The notes: generated by a model from the letters alone, not told the origin. A DNA stretch of 44,497 bases from Rhizobium terrae (GCF_003425685.1 NZ_QJKM01000028.1:1-44497), one strand, 5' to 3'. Positions 14,201 to 23,606 are shown, counted from the first letter of the stretch. Numbers and translations: made by a program.

Positions 14201-15250
14201 TCAGGTTGCTTCCAGCACCATGTTAAGCGGGGTCTGAGCCGCTCGCCGGACGCGTGTGAACCCGCCTGACCGGATCACCTCCGTCAATCGCTTCTCTCCT
14301 GCCTGAGCGCCAAGCGCGAGCCCCGTCTCCTGCGCCAGGGAGGTCGGAACGCAGATCATTGTCGAGGCGGAGTAGTAGAGCCGCCCGACCGGGTTGATGT
14401 TTTCCTCGAGCGTGTCCCCGGCCATCGGCTCGACCACCATCCACGTGCCGCCTTTTTTCAACGCCTTTCTGATGTGCGCCGCCGCGGCCTTGGGATCGCC
14501 CATGTCGTGCAGGCAGTCGAAGCAGGTGATCAGATCGAAGTCGCGTCCGTCGAAGTCCTGCGCCCGGCCCACTTCGAAATGCACGTTCGTCAGGCTGTGT
14601 GCCCGGGCGTGGGCGGTCGCGGCGGCGATCGAATCCGCATGGAAGTCGTAGCCGGTGAACCGGGAATTCGGGAACGCCTGCGCCATCAGGATCGTCGACA
14701 GTCCATGTCCGCACCCCACGTCGGCCACGGCCGCACCCGCCTTTAACCTGTCGACGACCCCATCGAGCGCAGGCAGCCAGTCCTGCACGAGGGCATTCAC
14801 GTAGCCGGGCCGGAACAGTCGCGCCACGGCGCAGAACATGCAGCCGGCCTGATCCCCCCAGGCCACGCCCCGACCGGTCTTGAAGGCGGACTGCACCTTC
14901 GGCTGGTTTTCGACCATCGCGGCCGCCGTATCGAACGCGCCGACTAGGTTGACCGGGCTATCGGGTTCGGCAAACACGCAGGCCTGCTCGGGCGTGAGCG
15001 AGAACCGGCCATCCTCGTAATGCACGTAGCCCGAAGCCGCCTGCGCCGCCAGCCACTCGCGCACATAGCGCTTCGCGCATCCCGCGGCCTCGGCAAGCTC
15101 GTCGGCACTCGCCGGCCCGATCTCCCTGAGGGTCTTGTAAAGGTCAAGCGCGTCTCCGATCCGCACCAGCGGCACGCTGACCGCACCGCCGAGATCGCCG
15201 AGAATGCGGCCCACGAGTTCATTAAGCACCGTTTCGTTGAGTTGGGTCAT
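14201..15250 (-). CDS. Class I SAM-dependent methyltransferase
   Basis: A 349-residue protein. Residues 1-110 form a winged-helix-like domain (LREIGPASADELAEAAGCAK, then VREWLAAQ) as in the Rv2258c/O-methyltransferase group; residues 160-345 are a Rossmann methyltransferase with motif I VADVGCGHGLSTILMAQAFP and a DLITCFDCLHDMGDP motif. The substrate is probably a small molecule and cannot be told from sequence. GAGGAATTC precedes the ATG. It is 157 bases downstream of the hydrolase-LuxR gene on the same strand. Confidence 0.88.
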   Translation of the reverse strand: MTQLNETVLNELVGRILGDLGGAVSVPLVRIGDALDLYKTLREIGPASADELAEAAGCAKRYVREWLAAQAASGYVHYEDGRFSLTPEQACVFAEPDSPVNLVGAFDTAAAMVENQPKVQSAFKTGRGVAWGDQAGCMFCAVARLFRPGYVNALVQDWLPALDGVVDRLKAGAAVADVGCGHGLSTILMAQAFPNSRFTGYDFHADSIAAATAHARAHSLTNVHFEVGRAQDFDGRDFDLITCFDCLHDMGDPKAAAAHIRKALKKGGTWMVVEPMAGDTLEENINPVGRLYYSASTMICVPTSLAQETGLALGAQAGEKRLTEVIRSGGFTRVRRAAQTPLNMVLEAT

Positions 15251-15407
15251 GTCGAATTCCTCCTGATTCGCGGGTGGCTTCCTGCCCCCATCGGTTCCAG
15301 GATGAAACCCGTCGCGCCGGTGGGCATGAGGCGGTTGTCCCGCGCAGGTAGGGAATCAGGTCCAGCAGAAGGGGCAATTGTCCCGAAGGCGGCGTCGACG
15401 CAGCTCG

Positions 15408-16466
15408 CTACCCGGAAAGCGCCATGACGATCGCTTGCGAACGGTTGTGAACGCCGAGCTTGCTGAAAATCATCGACAGTTGGTTGCGCACGGTCTTCAC
15501 GCTCTTGCCAAGGCGTTCGGCGATCGCGCGATTGTCGAGCCCCTCCGCCACGAGGTCGAGAAGTTCAGCCTCGGCCGGTGTCAGGCCGGCATCGCGAACT
15601 GAGCGCGATCGTACGGGTCGATCCCGTCCAAGAAAGGTTGCGAGTTCGGCATGGAAGACGGCCCAGGCCGGTTCGTCCGGCAAGAGCACATGGTTCTTGC
15701 TCTCGAGCGGGATGAAGCGTGCTCCGGGGATCGCAGCCGCGAGCTTGCAGCCTTGGTCGAACGGTACGCGCATATCGCCGCGGCTGTGCGCAACCAGCGT
15801 CGGGATCTGGAGTTTCGTCGCAAGTTCCAGCACATCGAGCCCCTGCATCTGCCAGAGCAGTTGCGCGGCAACGTCGGGTGCTGCCGTCACGCGCTCCAGA
15901 TCGCCCCACCAGCGATGCTGTTCCGGTGTTCCGTCCGGAATGAAGAGGTTGGTGAAGAACCGGCAGAACGCCGGGTTGTCGCGGCCCCAGCCGATGCGGA
16001 TGAGGTTGACGAGCGTCTCGGCCTCCAGGCGCTCGGCCTCGGTCTGCGCGCGTGTCCGCGCACCCTGGCCATAGGCATTCAGGAGCACCAGATGCGATAC
16101 CCGTTCGGGATGCTTCAGCGCGTATGCAATAGCGAGGGCGCCGCCCTGCGAAAGACCGAGGAGAACGAAACGCGGTTCCTCGATCGAGGCCGCCACGGCA
16201 TTCAGGTCCGCGTGCCACGCGTCAATGGAAAGATCCGCGACATGCCGGTCCGAAAGGCCGCAGCCGCGCGGATCGTAGCGGACAAACCGGTTGCCTGCCG
16301 AAAGCATCTGCAGCCAAGGCCGCCAGATCGGGCTTTCGACATCATGATCGACATGGCTGAGCCAGTGAGCCGCCCGCAGGATCACCTGTCCCTTCCCGCA
16401 CGACGCAACGGCGATCCGGGTGCCGTCGGCAGAGGTGCAGAACCGTATGGTCTGGCTGAGTTTCAT
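15408..16466 (-). CDS. Alpha/beta hydrolase fused to a LuxR-type DNA-binding domain
   Basis: Residues 1-275 are an alpha/beta hydrolase: RYDPRGCGLSD, nucleophile Ser in LLGLSQGGAL, acid Asp in SRGDMRVPF and His in SKNHVLLPDEP. Residues 290-350 are a LuxR/GerE helix-turn-helix (LTPAEAELLDLVAEGLDNRA, then VKTVRNQLSMIFSKLGVHNR). The hydrolase part may bind or process the ligand that controls DNA binding. It may regulate the methyltransferase gene behind it. The catalytic triad appears intact. Confidence 0.88.
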   Translation of the reverse strand: MKLSQTIRFCTSADGTRIAVASCGKGQVILRAAHWLSHVDHDVESPIWRPWLQMLSAGNRFVRYDPRGCGLSDRHVADLSIDAWHADLNAVAASIEEPRFVLLGLSQGGALAIAYALKHPERVSHLVLLNAYGQGARTRAQTEAERLEAETLVNLIRIGWGRDNPAFCRFFTNLFIPDGTPEQHRWWGDLERVTAAPDVAAQLLWQMQGLDVLELATKLQIPTLVAHSRGDMRVPFDQGCKLAAAIPGARFIPLESKNHVLLPDEPAWAVFHAELATFLGRDRPVRSRSVRDAGLTPAEAELLDLVAEGLDNRAIAERLGKSVKTVRNQLSMIFSKLGVHNRSQAIVMALSG

Positions 16467-16796
16467 CGGCCAAGATTAGCGCATCGAGAGATTGCGCAAC
16501 AGGTCCGTCCCGCGAGCTTCGTTTGGAGTAAATGTCTTCCGGGAAGCGATGCGGACCCAAACGGTTCGGAAAATTTCACTGCCTGTAGGCTGCAAGCGGA
16601 ACTCGATTGTTCCGCCGAGACAAGCGTGGCATCTGAAGGTCTTGAAGAGAAACAAACGCTGGACACGGCGGTTGTCGTTACCGCCCAATGGCCTTATGCG
16701 CCGGTTGCGTTGAAAAACTCCTTGCTGCCTTGAACGAGATCGCTGATTCACTCCCGCGGAACACGGGCGAAGTATTTGCTTTGGCCCGCCACGCAC
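16467..16796. other. Gap with no confident gene
   Basis: A minus-strand frame (16476-16796) includes CHACLGGTIEFRLQPTGSE, and a plus-strand frame ends LDTAVVVTAQWPYAPVALKN, but neither has a start signal or a known family. The stretch probably holds the promoter of the hydrolase-LuxR gene. Confidence 0.35.
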
Positions 16797-17699
16797 TCAG
16801 TTCATGGACTTGAACGTCTCAAAGATCAGCGCCCTCAGCCAACGATGAACAGGATCCGCATCCATCCGCGGGTGCCACGCCTGTACGATGTCGAAACCCG
16901 GCACGGCGACCGGCAGGTCGAATGTCCTGATCTGGCTTGTCGCGGCGGATTTGCGATACGACTTCGGAATCGCGCCGATCAAATCGGATGCCGCCGTAAC
17001 CGCGATCACCCCTGGAAAGCTTGGCACGATCAGTCTGACATCGCGGTAAACGCCGAGTTCCGAGAGCGCCCTGTCAACCGGACCGGCAAAATCCGCCTGC
17101 GGTGAAAAGACCACGTGCCCCCAGGCTGCATAGCTTTCGACCGTGATCTGTTTGGCCTCGAAAATCGGGTGACCTGTCCTTGCGAGACCGACGTATCGGT
17201 CTTCGAAAAGGGTCTGGCAACGCAGTTCCCCGCTCTCCGGCGGCAGGACGCCAATGTCCAGATCCACTGCCGCGTCTCTCAAGGATTGAACGTCCTTGTC
17301 CGACCTCGGCGCAAACCGAAGCCTTATCCCCGGTGCCGCGTTCGCCACGGCGGCGCTCAGGTCCGCGGCGAAGATAAGCACGAATGCCTCATTGGCACGG
17401 ATGGTGAAATGGCGCCGCACGTTCCGGATATCGACGGCCGACGGCGGGCTGAGCACGGTTTGCACGGCTTCCCTCAACGAATGCACGTCGGCGGCAATCG
17501 CCAGGGCATGCGGCGTCGCGACCATGCCGCGCCCGGCCGGCACAAGGATCGGATCGCCTAGCCTCGCCCTCAGCCGCGACAGCGTCCGGCTCATGGCGGA
17601 CGTGCTGAGGCCAAGCCGGCGCGCGGCGGCAGACACGCTTTTTTCCTGCAGCAACGCATCCAGCGCCACCAAAAGATTGAGGTCGAGATCGGACATCAT
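16797..17699 (-). CDS. LysR-family transcriptional regulator
   Basis: A 300-residue LysR protein with an N-terminal winged helix-turn-helix (NLLVALDALLQEKSVSAAAR, then LGLSTSAMSRTLSRLRARLG) and a periplasmic-binding-like effector domain from about 90. It is divergent from the MFS exporter at 17819, the usual arrangement in which the regulator controls the transporter. Its sequence (LxPAGRGMVATP) is of the NodD/LinR-like subgroup. Confidence 0.92.
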   Translation of the reverse strand: MMSDLDLNLLVALDALLQEKSVSAAARRLGLSTSAMSRTLSRLRARLGDPILVPAGRGMVATPHALAIAADVHSLREAVQTVLSPPSAVDIRNVRRHFTIRANEAFVLIFAADLSAAVANAAPGIRLRFAPRSDKDVQSLRDAAVDLDIGVLPPESGELRCQTLFEDRYVGLARTGHPIFEAKQITVESYAAWGHVVFSPQADFAGPVDRALSELGVYRDVRLIVPSFPGVIAVTAASDLIGAIPKSYRKSAATSQIRTFDLPVAVPGFDIVQAWHPRMDADPVHRWLRALIFETFKSMN

Positions 17700-17728
17700 T
17701 CTCCTTTACTCAAGCATGGCGTCACACG

Positions 17729-17741
17729 CAACAGTCAGTTG
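17729..17741. promoter_or_regulatory. Possible LysR operator
   Basis: CAACAGTCAGTTG is an inverted repeat (CAAC/GTTG) in the 119-base gap between the divergent LysR and MFS genes. Confidence 0.4.
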
Positions 17742-17774
17742 ATTCTCTTGCGTCTGGCGCGGGCATTCGGCAGG

Positions 17775-17786
17775 GACTAACTAGTC
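17775..17786. promoter_or_regulatory. Possible second LysR operator
   Basis: GACTAACTAGTC is a perfect GACTA/TAGTC inverted repeat, 33 bases before the MFS start. With the site at 17729 it could form the two-part binding region usual for LysR proteins. Confidence 0.4.
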
Positions 17787-17818
17787 GGACATACGGCAAA
17801 TGATTTGGGAGTTCCTCA

Positions 17819-19207
17819 ATGTCCCTCACCTCCACCGCACCGATTTCAAAGGACGGCCTGGCATCGCCTCGACGGTACCTGGCCATCGCATTCATACTTT
17901 CAGCAGCCGTTCTCGTCGTCCTGGACGGAGCCATTGCCAATGTCGCCCTGCCGTCGATCGCGCTCTCGCTGCATGCGCAGGCGGACAGCACCGTATGGGT
18001 CGTCTCTGCCTATCAGCTGGCCGTGCTGGTCGCCCTTCTTCCCTGTGGCGCGCTGGGTGAAATCTACGGCGCGCGGCGGGTCTTCCTGATCGGCGTCGCG
18101 CTGTTCACCGCGGCTTCCGCGGCCTGCGCCTTCGCGGGCAATCTTCCCGTCCTGATCCTCGCCCGTTTCGTACAGGGTCTTGGCGCGGGCGCGATCATGG
18201 CGCTCGCCATGCTGAACCTGCGCTCGGCCTTGCCGCAGCACATGCTCGGTCCGATCATCGGCGTCAACGCCATGGTCATCGCCATTTCTTCCGCGGCAGG
18301 CCCCGGCATTGCCGGCGCCATCCTTTCCGTCACGACCTGGCCCTGGCTGTTCGCGGTCAATATACCGCTCGGCGCCGTCGTTCTCATCGGCGGCGGCATA
18401 CTGGGACAAGTCGAGGGCAAAAAGCGAAAGTTGAACGCGAAGGCCTTGCTGGCCAACACGCTGATGTTCATCCTGTTCTTCTGCGGCACGGACCAGATAG
18501 CCACCGCGCCGGTCAGCGGCGCGATCCTCGTCGCCGCCTCGGTCGCTTGCCTTTTCATCCTGCTGCGCCTGGAACGCCACAGCGACGCCCCGATCATTCC
18601 GACGGATCTCCTGGCGGCACCGGCATTCCGCGTGGCGGTCATGGCCTCGGTATCCTGCTTTTCAGGCCAGATGCTGAGCTACATCGCGTTACCCTTCTAT
18701 CTTCAGCACACATTGCACATGACACCGGTTCTGGCCGGGCTCTACATGATGCCCTGGCCCATTGCGACCGCGATCATCGCACCGGTTTCGGGACGTTTGG
18801 CAAACCGCGTCAAGACCGCATGGCTTTGCGCCACAGGCGGGATGCTGCTGAGTGCCGGCCTCCTTGTTGCCGCTCTCAGCCCGCCCGATCCGAGAGGCAT
18901 CGCATTTCTGGTCGGCACGGTGATCGCCGGCCTCGGATTCGGACTGTTCCAGACACCGAACAACCGAATTCTACTTCTCTCCGCACCGAAAGCGAGAAAC
19001 GGCGCGGCAGGTGCGATGCAGGGCACCGCACGGCTTCTCGGCCAGACTTTGGGTGGAATCACGATGTCAATCATCTTCGCCACGCTGCCGCTCTCCGCCG
19101 CGCTCGAATTTGCGGTGGTCATCTCCGCCGGCTGCACGGCAATCGCCAGCCTGGTCAGCCTGAGCCGGGCACGCTATGAAGTGGTGGGACAACCCGGCCC
19201 GGCTTGA
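17819..19207 (+). CDS. MFS multidrug efflux transporter (DHA2 type)
   Basis: A 462-residue protein with about 14 membrane segments, as in the EmrB/QacA drug:proton antiporters. Motif A is seen as GALGEIYGARRVFLIG (about 75-90), and a PGIAGAIL motif follows near 160. It probably exports toxic compounds from the cytoplasm using the proton gradient. Divergent from its likely LysR regulator. Confidence 0.9.
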   Translation: MSLTSTAPISKDGLASPRRYLAIAFILSAAVLVVLDGAIANVALPSIALSLHAQADSTVWVVSAYQLAVLVALLPCGALGEIYGARRVFLIGVALFTAASAACAFAGNLPVLILARFVQGLGAGAIMALAMLNLRSALPQHMLGPIIGVNAMVIAISSAAGPGIAGAILSVTTWPWLFAVNIPLGAVVLIGGGILGQVEGKKRKLNAKALLANTLMFILFFCGTDQIATAPVSGAILVAASVACLFILLRLERHSDAPIIPTDLLAAPAFRVAVMASVSCFSGQMLSYIALPFYLQHTLHMTPVLAGLYMMPWPIATAIIAPVSGRLANRVKTAWLCATGGMLLSAGLLVAALSPPDPRGIAFLVGTVIAGLGFGLFQTPNNRILLLSAPKARNGAAGAMQGTARLLGQTLGGITMSIIFATLPLSAALEFAVVISAGCTAIASLVSLSRARYEVVGQPGPA

Positions 19208-19617
19208 AGGAAGCCGCGCCGCAGTCGCCTGTGGGGGAAGGAGGACGTTCCCCTTTCCAGATTGCGAATTCGCAAGTTCCAATCAGCGGGGCTTCAACTT
19301 CCAATTGACCGGGAACAACAGTTCCGGATTCGAGGAAGGCAAGTTCGAAAGATTTGTAGAGCAGCGAATGGAGGGGGCCCTCCTCCACGATATCGCAGCG
19401 GCGATCAATCTCGATCTTCTCAGCATCGAGCAATGCCTTTCGTCACGGCATCCTGATGATTTCAAGGATTCATCCGGACTTTGGGCTCGCAGCAATTTAA
19501 CATCGTCAGGCCGGAACGCTCTCAAAATCTTCCGCCGACACCTGTTTTGCACCCGGCGAATTTGGATTATCTTTCTTGATGGGGATTTAGCGATTGATCG
19601 CAGTTTCTAGCAGCGAG
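19208..19617. other. Gap with no confident gene
   Basis: A minus-strand frame (19155-19433, starting MLDAEKIEIDRRCDIVEEGP) reads reasonably as protein but overlaps the end of the MFS gene and has no known relatives; the plus-strand frame 19176-19610 is no better. Nothing certain here. Confidence 0.3.
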
Positions 19618-19643
19618 GCGTGCTGTAGCGTGGTTGCGGGGGC
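19618..19643. repeat. 26-bp copy of the tRNA-fMet 3' end and its flank
   Basis: GCGTGCTGTAG-C-GTGGTTGCGGGGGC matches 44358-44383 in 25 of 26 bases. The last 13 bases are the 3' end of the initiator tRNA gene including the encoded CCA; the rest is its downstream flank. Such duplications mark attachment sites of integrative elements. Confidence 0.5.
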
Positions 19644-19800
19644 TCGCAACACCCGATTCCTGCGATTGGTCGAGCGCGAGATACCGAAACTGGCGGCGTA
19701 AGCATCGTCGGCTGAGACGGCCGCATAATGGAATCGAATGGCAACCGTGAACTTCCGGAAGGCCCCGCTTATAATCGTCACGGCCATCGTGCAGGGATAG

Positions 19801-20133
19801 TGTCATAGAGAGGCCCCTCTGTACAACCTGGAGCATCACCTCGATAAGCCAGTCGCGTTTATCATCGTGCCGATCTTCGGCTTCGCAAACACCGGCGTAT
19901 CCTTCTCGGGAACGTCCCTCGCCGTCCTCCCGGAGCCCCTCACCCTTGGCGTTGCGGCCGGGCTTTTTCTTGGCAAGCTGGTCAGCGTCCTTGGTACCGT
20001 CGCCGTCCTGGTGAAGCTTGATCTCGCGGACCTGCCGGGGCAGGCGAGTTGGGGACAGATGACCGGGACGGCTCTTTTGTGCGGCATCGGGTTTACCATG
20101 AGCCTGTTCATCGGCCTGTCCACCTATCCCTGA
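19801..20133 (+). pseudogene. Fragment of a NhaA-type Na+/H+ antiporter
   Basis: The frame reads LYNLEHHLDKPVAFIIVPIF, GFANTGVSFSG, LGVAAGLFLGKLVSVLG and GTALLCGIGFTMSLFIGL, which are the later membrane segments of NhaA (family length about 390-450). About 100 residues remain. It begins after an in-frame stop at 19798-19800 and ends with STYP before the usual last segments, so both ends are missing. It lies 160 bases from the tRNA-end repeat and is a good sign of a recombination boundary. Confidence 0.82.
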
Positions 20134-20170
20134 AATCATTCAGTCGGCTTGCGCCCGGAAGTCGCCCCGT

Positions 20171-21193
20171 TCACCCGTGCGTGATCGATGCTCGCGTTCC
20201 GGGATTTGCCTTCTCAACCCGGAACTCCGCATTGAGCTGTCTTGCCATTGCCTCGACGAGGCCCGTCCCTAGTCCGGGCTTCGCACTATCTGGATCGGAC
20301 GGTATTCCAACGCCGTTATCGCTGACCGACATCGCCCATCTGGCATCGTTAGAATGATAATCTACGACGATCTTTCCGCTTCGATGAGCAGGGAAAGCGT
20401 GCTTGAGGGCATTAATGACCAACTCCGTGACGATGAGACCAAGGCTGAGCGAGACGTTGGCGGTGATGACGCTGTCATCGACATTGACCTCGATGGAAAG
20501 CTCGTCAGGGTCCATGATCATCGATGCGCCGAGGCTTTTGCATAGCTCCGTCATGTAGGGGCGTAGTTCGACGTCCTCAAGCCTAGAGGCAGCAAGCTGC
20601 CGCTGAAGAGCCGCGATCGACATCACCCGGCGATGTGCCGACTGAAGGTGGGTGCGGGTCTCTTCGGATTGCACCCTGCGCGCGCTTTGCAACAATATGC
20701 TTGCGATGATCTGCAGGCTGTTGGCAACGCGATGCTGGACCTCCTGCAGAAGGATCGCTTTCTCCCGGACGAGATCATCCTTGAATTTCTCGGCAAGCCG
20801 GGCATCGGTGACGTCAAGCACCGAAACCAGCAGCCTGACATGCCCTAAATTACCATCACCGTATTCGAGCTTTTGGGCATTCAGCACGAGCTGGCGCGGC
20901 GTTTGGCCTTTCAGTTTCAGTTCCATTTCATAAGCATCGATACTGGCGCTGCCAGAGGCCGTTGCCTGCAGAAGGGACGACAATTGCCGCCTGTTCCACT
21001 CTCCGTTTCCCAGTTCCGAAAGTTTCCGGCGCGGCGCGGCTTCGGGATCGATTTGAAACTCGCGGTAGAATGAGGTACTGGCGGCGATGATCGTCAAGTC
21101 GCCATCGAGCAGTAAAAGAGGGGCGCTTGAAGATGCGACCACGGCGAGGGCGAGATTGAGGGCGCCTTCAGGATGCTCTGTAACTTTGTCCAT
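20171..21193 (-). CDS. HisKA_2/HWE-type sensor histidine kinase with PAS domain
   Basis: A 340-residue cytoplasmic kinase. A PAS domain (about 20-135) is followed by the dimerisation helix with the phospho-acceptor motif EVQHRVANSLQIIASILLQS (HRxxN type) and an ATP-binding domain with NALKHAF and DNGVGIP. HRxxN kinases include those that phosphorylate PhyR in the general stress response. ATG at 21193 is preferred to the longer frame starting 21295, which lacks domain content at the front. No partner regulator is adjacent. Confidence 0.85.
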   Translation of the reverse strand: MDKVTEHPEGALNLALAVVASSSAPLLLLDGDLTIIAASTSFYREFQIDPEAAPRRKLSELGNGEWNRRQLSSLLQATASGSASIDAYEMELKLKGQTPRQLVLNAQKLEYGDGNLGHVRLLVSVLDVTDARLAEKFKDDLVREKAILLQEVQHRVANSLQIIASILLQSARRVQSEETRTHLQSAHRRVMSIAALQRQLAASRLEDVELRPYMTELCKSLGASMIMDPDELSIEVNVDDSVITANVSLSLGLIVTELVINALKHAFPAHRSGKIVVDYHSNDARWAMSVSDNGVGIPSDPDSAKPGLGTGLVEAMARQLNAEFRVEKANPGTRASITHG

Positions 21194-21630
21194 GATGGTA
21201 GTCCCTTCGGGCCCGGAGGCTCGCACAGCGAAAGCCTTCCCCGGGGGCGGCGCAAGCTCACGCGTTGTTCTAGTGAGGCTGCGCCGACGGACCATATCAC
21301 GGATGGAAGGGTAAAATCATCTCATTGAAGCACTTTATGGTGACTGCCCAACTGAACCCCTGCAGGCGTGGACCGCAAAGTCGATCCGGATGCAGCCATA
21401 CATCCCCCAGAACATCCCGCCAACGCAGTCTTTAAGTCACCCCTTTTTCCGGAAATCTCATCGGAGAGAAGAACTCAGCTACCTCGACCGCGCTGATAGG
21501 CCGAACATATGACTGCACCGTCCGGCGGCGATTTACGCTGAAAAACCTTGCCAACCGGGCCGTTCCACATATAAGTCAGCGCCGAATATTGTCCCACTGA
21601 GGGATTGACTAGGCCACGGCCCAAAATGAG
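21194..21630. other. Intergenic region between kinase and permease genes
   Basis: The frame upstream of the kinase ATG reaches 21295 but looks non-coding. From there to 21630 no gene, EcfG-type site or clear repeat is seen. Confidence 0.4.
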
Positions 21631-22719
21631 TCAATCAGTGTCCGGAGGCGCCGACGTGGAGTGTTTGTTGCCCTGGACCTCGGCCGCGTGCCACTCCAGG
21701 AACAGGCTGTAGGCGACCGCCAGCAGCGTGGGGCCTAGAAATACTCCGATAAAGCCAAAGGCAATGACACCACCAAGAAATCCGAAAAGACCGAGCAGCA
21801 CGGGCAGACTGTTGGTCTTGCCGAGGACATAGGGCCTGAGGACGTTGTCGATGCTGCTGACGAGGAGCAGGCCCCATGCTGCGACGAACAGGCCCCACCA
21901 AACGGCCCCCTGGACAAAAAACCATAGCGCTACCGAGCCCCACACAAGCGGGGGCCCCGCAGGCACGAACGACAGGACGAACGTAAGGAAACCAAGCAAT
22001 AGCGCCTGAGGCACACCGGCGATCCAGAAACCAATGCCGGCCAGGGCGGCCTGGGCGAGGGCCGTGCCGATCAAGCCGTAAATGACGCCTTTCACAGTCG
22101 CGCCGACAACCATGAGGAGTTTTCGGGATCGGGGGCCGGCGAATCTTTCGCCGATTGCGCGCACGTAGGCTGCCATCTGCCGACCATGAAGGAAGAGGAA
22201 AAAGGCGATGAACACGCTCAGCCCAAGTTCCAGGAGCCCGGCGCCAAGTATCGCTCCGCTGGCTACCGCCAGGTTTGTGGCAGGCCCGATCAGTTTCTTG
22301 AGTTCAATAACGAACGCGGGCGCATCGTGGGCGAAGCTCTCCCAATAGGCGGCCACGTTCTCGCCAACGACCGGGAGTCCTGCGACCCAAAGCGGTGGGG
22401 CTGGAGGCCCCTGCTCGAGAACTTGATTCACCGCCGTGAGCAGATTGCCTACGCTGTCTGTTAACGTCGGCACCATCACGGCGAACGGTGCGACGAGAAC
22501 GAGGGCAACCAGTAGCGTCATCACGGCGGCCGCCAGGCTTTTATTGCCGCCGACGACCCGCTCACACCTCTGGTAGATGGGCCATGTTGAGAAACATATG
22601 ATCGCCGCCCACAGGATCGCTGAGAGGAAAGGCTGAAGGATAAGAGCGCAACCAAGCGCAAGCAGAAGAAGGGCGCCCGCCCCCATAATCTGTTCGATTG
22701 GCTTACCAAGGAATATCAT
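21631..22719 (-). CDS. AI-2E family transporter (UPF0118/PerM-like)
   Basis: A 362-residue membrane protein with about eight segments, including LLLLALGCALILQPFLSAIL near the start and the long C-terminal FLTFVLSFVPAGPPLVWGS region typical of the AI-2E permease family. Members have been linked to export of autoinducer-2 or to Na+/H+ exchange; the substrate here cannot be named. ATG at 22719 is chosen over the upstream TTG. Confidence 0.85.
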   Translation of the reverse strand: MIFLGKPIEQIMGAGALLLLALGCALILQPFLSAILWAAIICFSTWPIYQRCERVVGGNKSLAAAVMTLLVALVLVAPFAVMVPTLTDSVGNLLTAVNQVLEQGPPAPPLWVAGLPVVGENVAAYWESFAHDAPAFVIELKKLIGPATNLAVASGAILGAGLLELGLSVFIAFFLFLHGRQMAAYVRAIGERFAGPRSRKLLMVVGATVKGVIYGLIGTALAQAALAGIGFWIAGVPQALLLGFLTFVLSFVPAGPPLVWGSVALWFFVQGAVWWGLFVAAWGLLLVSSIDNVLRPYVLGKTNSLPVLLGLFGFLGGVIAFGFIGVFLGPTLLAVAYSLFLEWHAAEVQGNKHSTSAPPDTD

Positions 22720-23159
22720 GACCAATCAGTCTTGCCGTCGCCTAGCACCTGCCCGCGCATCGTTCACGCCGGGCATAGGGGTTTCCAGTTCACTCGGTCG
22801 GTCGCTTACAACTAAGCGACGACGAAGCCGCCGACAAGGTGTTCAAGCGAATGAAGATCCGCATGCAGCCAACAGAGAAGACCGCGATTTTACCGCGCCC
22901 CTCGATCTCCCGAGCGAACGGAGCATGATCAATTAAGTAGCGCTGAGGATGAAGCGCACGACGCCATTTTACAACTAGCGGCCGCGCGCATCCGCCGTCC
23001 AGAACCATTAGCGCTTGGAGTATCCGCATATGTGACGAAGAAGGGGCGCTGCTGAGCAGCGATATTCACATCCGGAACCCTGAGGAAGTTCTTCCGCCCG
23101 GAATTTGAACGTTCCCACGCAGCAACCATCTTCACCTGCACGCCTTGCCGGGATGCCTC
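22720..23159. other. Gap with no confident gene
   Basis: A short stretch around 22800-22900 reads LSDDEAADKVFKRMKIRMQP on the plus strand and could be a fragment of a lost gene. Nothing else is recognised. Confidence 0.35.
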
Positions 23160-23184
23160 GGAACAAGTGGCTCACAAGGTTGTT
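23160..23184 (+). promoter_or_regulatory. EcfG-type stress promoter before two tiny genes
   Basis: GGAAC at 23160-23164, 17 bases, GTT at 23182-23184, then 37 bases to the ATG at 23222. Confidence 0.65.
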
Positions 23185-23221
23185 GGGTATTTGTCGCAAT
23201 TCGCGACGAGGAGTAAAGCAA

Positions 23222-23353
23222 ATGCCTAGCACTCCGCAGCCCGGCCAGCAGGACGATAGGAAGTCCGGCCAGGACAAGAGCCGTCCTGACGAAAAGTCCG
23301 GCGTCAAAGCGAAGCCTGATGACCGGCGTCAAGGTCAGCAGGATAAGCGCTGA
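23222..23353 (+). CDS. Tiny hydrophilic protein (43 aa)
   Basis: The product (MPSTPQPGQQDDRKSGQDKS, then DEKSGVKAKPDDRRQGQQDK) is almost wholly polar and must be disordered, like stress hydrophilins. GAGGAGTAAAGCA precedes the ATG and an EcfG-type promoter lies 37 bases upstream, which supports expression under stress. It pairs with the similar gene at 23409. No family is claimed. Confidence 0.65.
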   Translation: MPSTPQPGQQDDRKSGQDKSRPDEKSGVKAKPDDRRQGQQDKR

Positions 23354-23362
23354 TTGATGTGT

Positions 23363-23384
23363 CGGCTGGGTAAAGCCCCAGCCG
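23363..23384 (+). terminator. Hairpin between two tiny genes
   Basis: CGGCTGGG and CCCAGCCG form a perfect 8-bp stem around TAAAGC, 9 bases after the first stop codon. There is no T-run, so it may attenuate or stabilise rather than terminate. Confidence 0.5.
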
Positions 23385-23408
23385 GTCCCGCCGCGAAGAG
23401 GATACGCA

Positions 23409-23561
23409 ATGCCGGACGACCCAAAGTCTGACCCGCAGGCCACGAAAAAGCATGACCAGCAGCCGTATCAAAATCCCGGTAAGGACAAGAGTCACCCCGG
23501 TGATGAAGCGGCCGTTGACGCATCTACTGAGCCCCGCGAGGGCAAGCCTGCCAGGCGTTAA
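23409..23561 (+). CDS. Tiny hydrophilic protein (50 aa)
   Basis: A 50-residue polar protein (MPDDPKSDPQATKKHDQQPY, later GKDKSHPGDEAA and a final EGKPARR). Similar in character to the gene at 23222, 55 bases upstream, and probably cotranscribed from the same EcfG-type promoter. AAGAGGATACGCA precedes the ATG. Disordered stress protein by composition; function not known. Confidence 0.62.
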   Translation: MPDDPKSDPQATKKHDQQPYQNPGKDKSHPGDEAAVDASTEPREGKPARR

Positions 23562-23606
23562 GTGATGCACCGCCACGGACATGCGTACTCAAGGCGTACG
23601 CTGTGA

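Noticed and set aside
15651..16733. 360-residue plus-strand frame opposite the hydrolase-LuxR gene
   Set aside because: No domain, no ribosome binding site, opposite a gene with a full triad and helix-turn-helix.
19155..19433. Minus-strand frame starting MLDAEKIEIDRRCDIVEEGP
   Set aside because: Reads plausibly but overlaps the MFS end, lacks relatives I know and has no ribosome binding site; left as a gap note.
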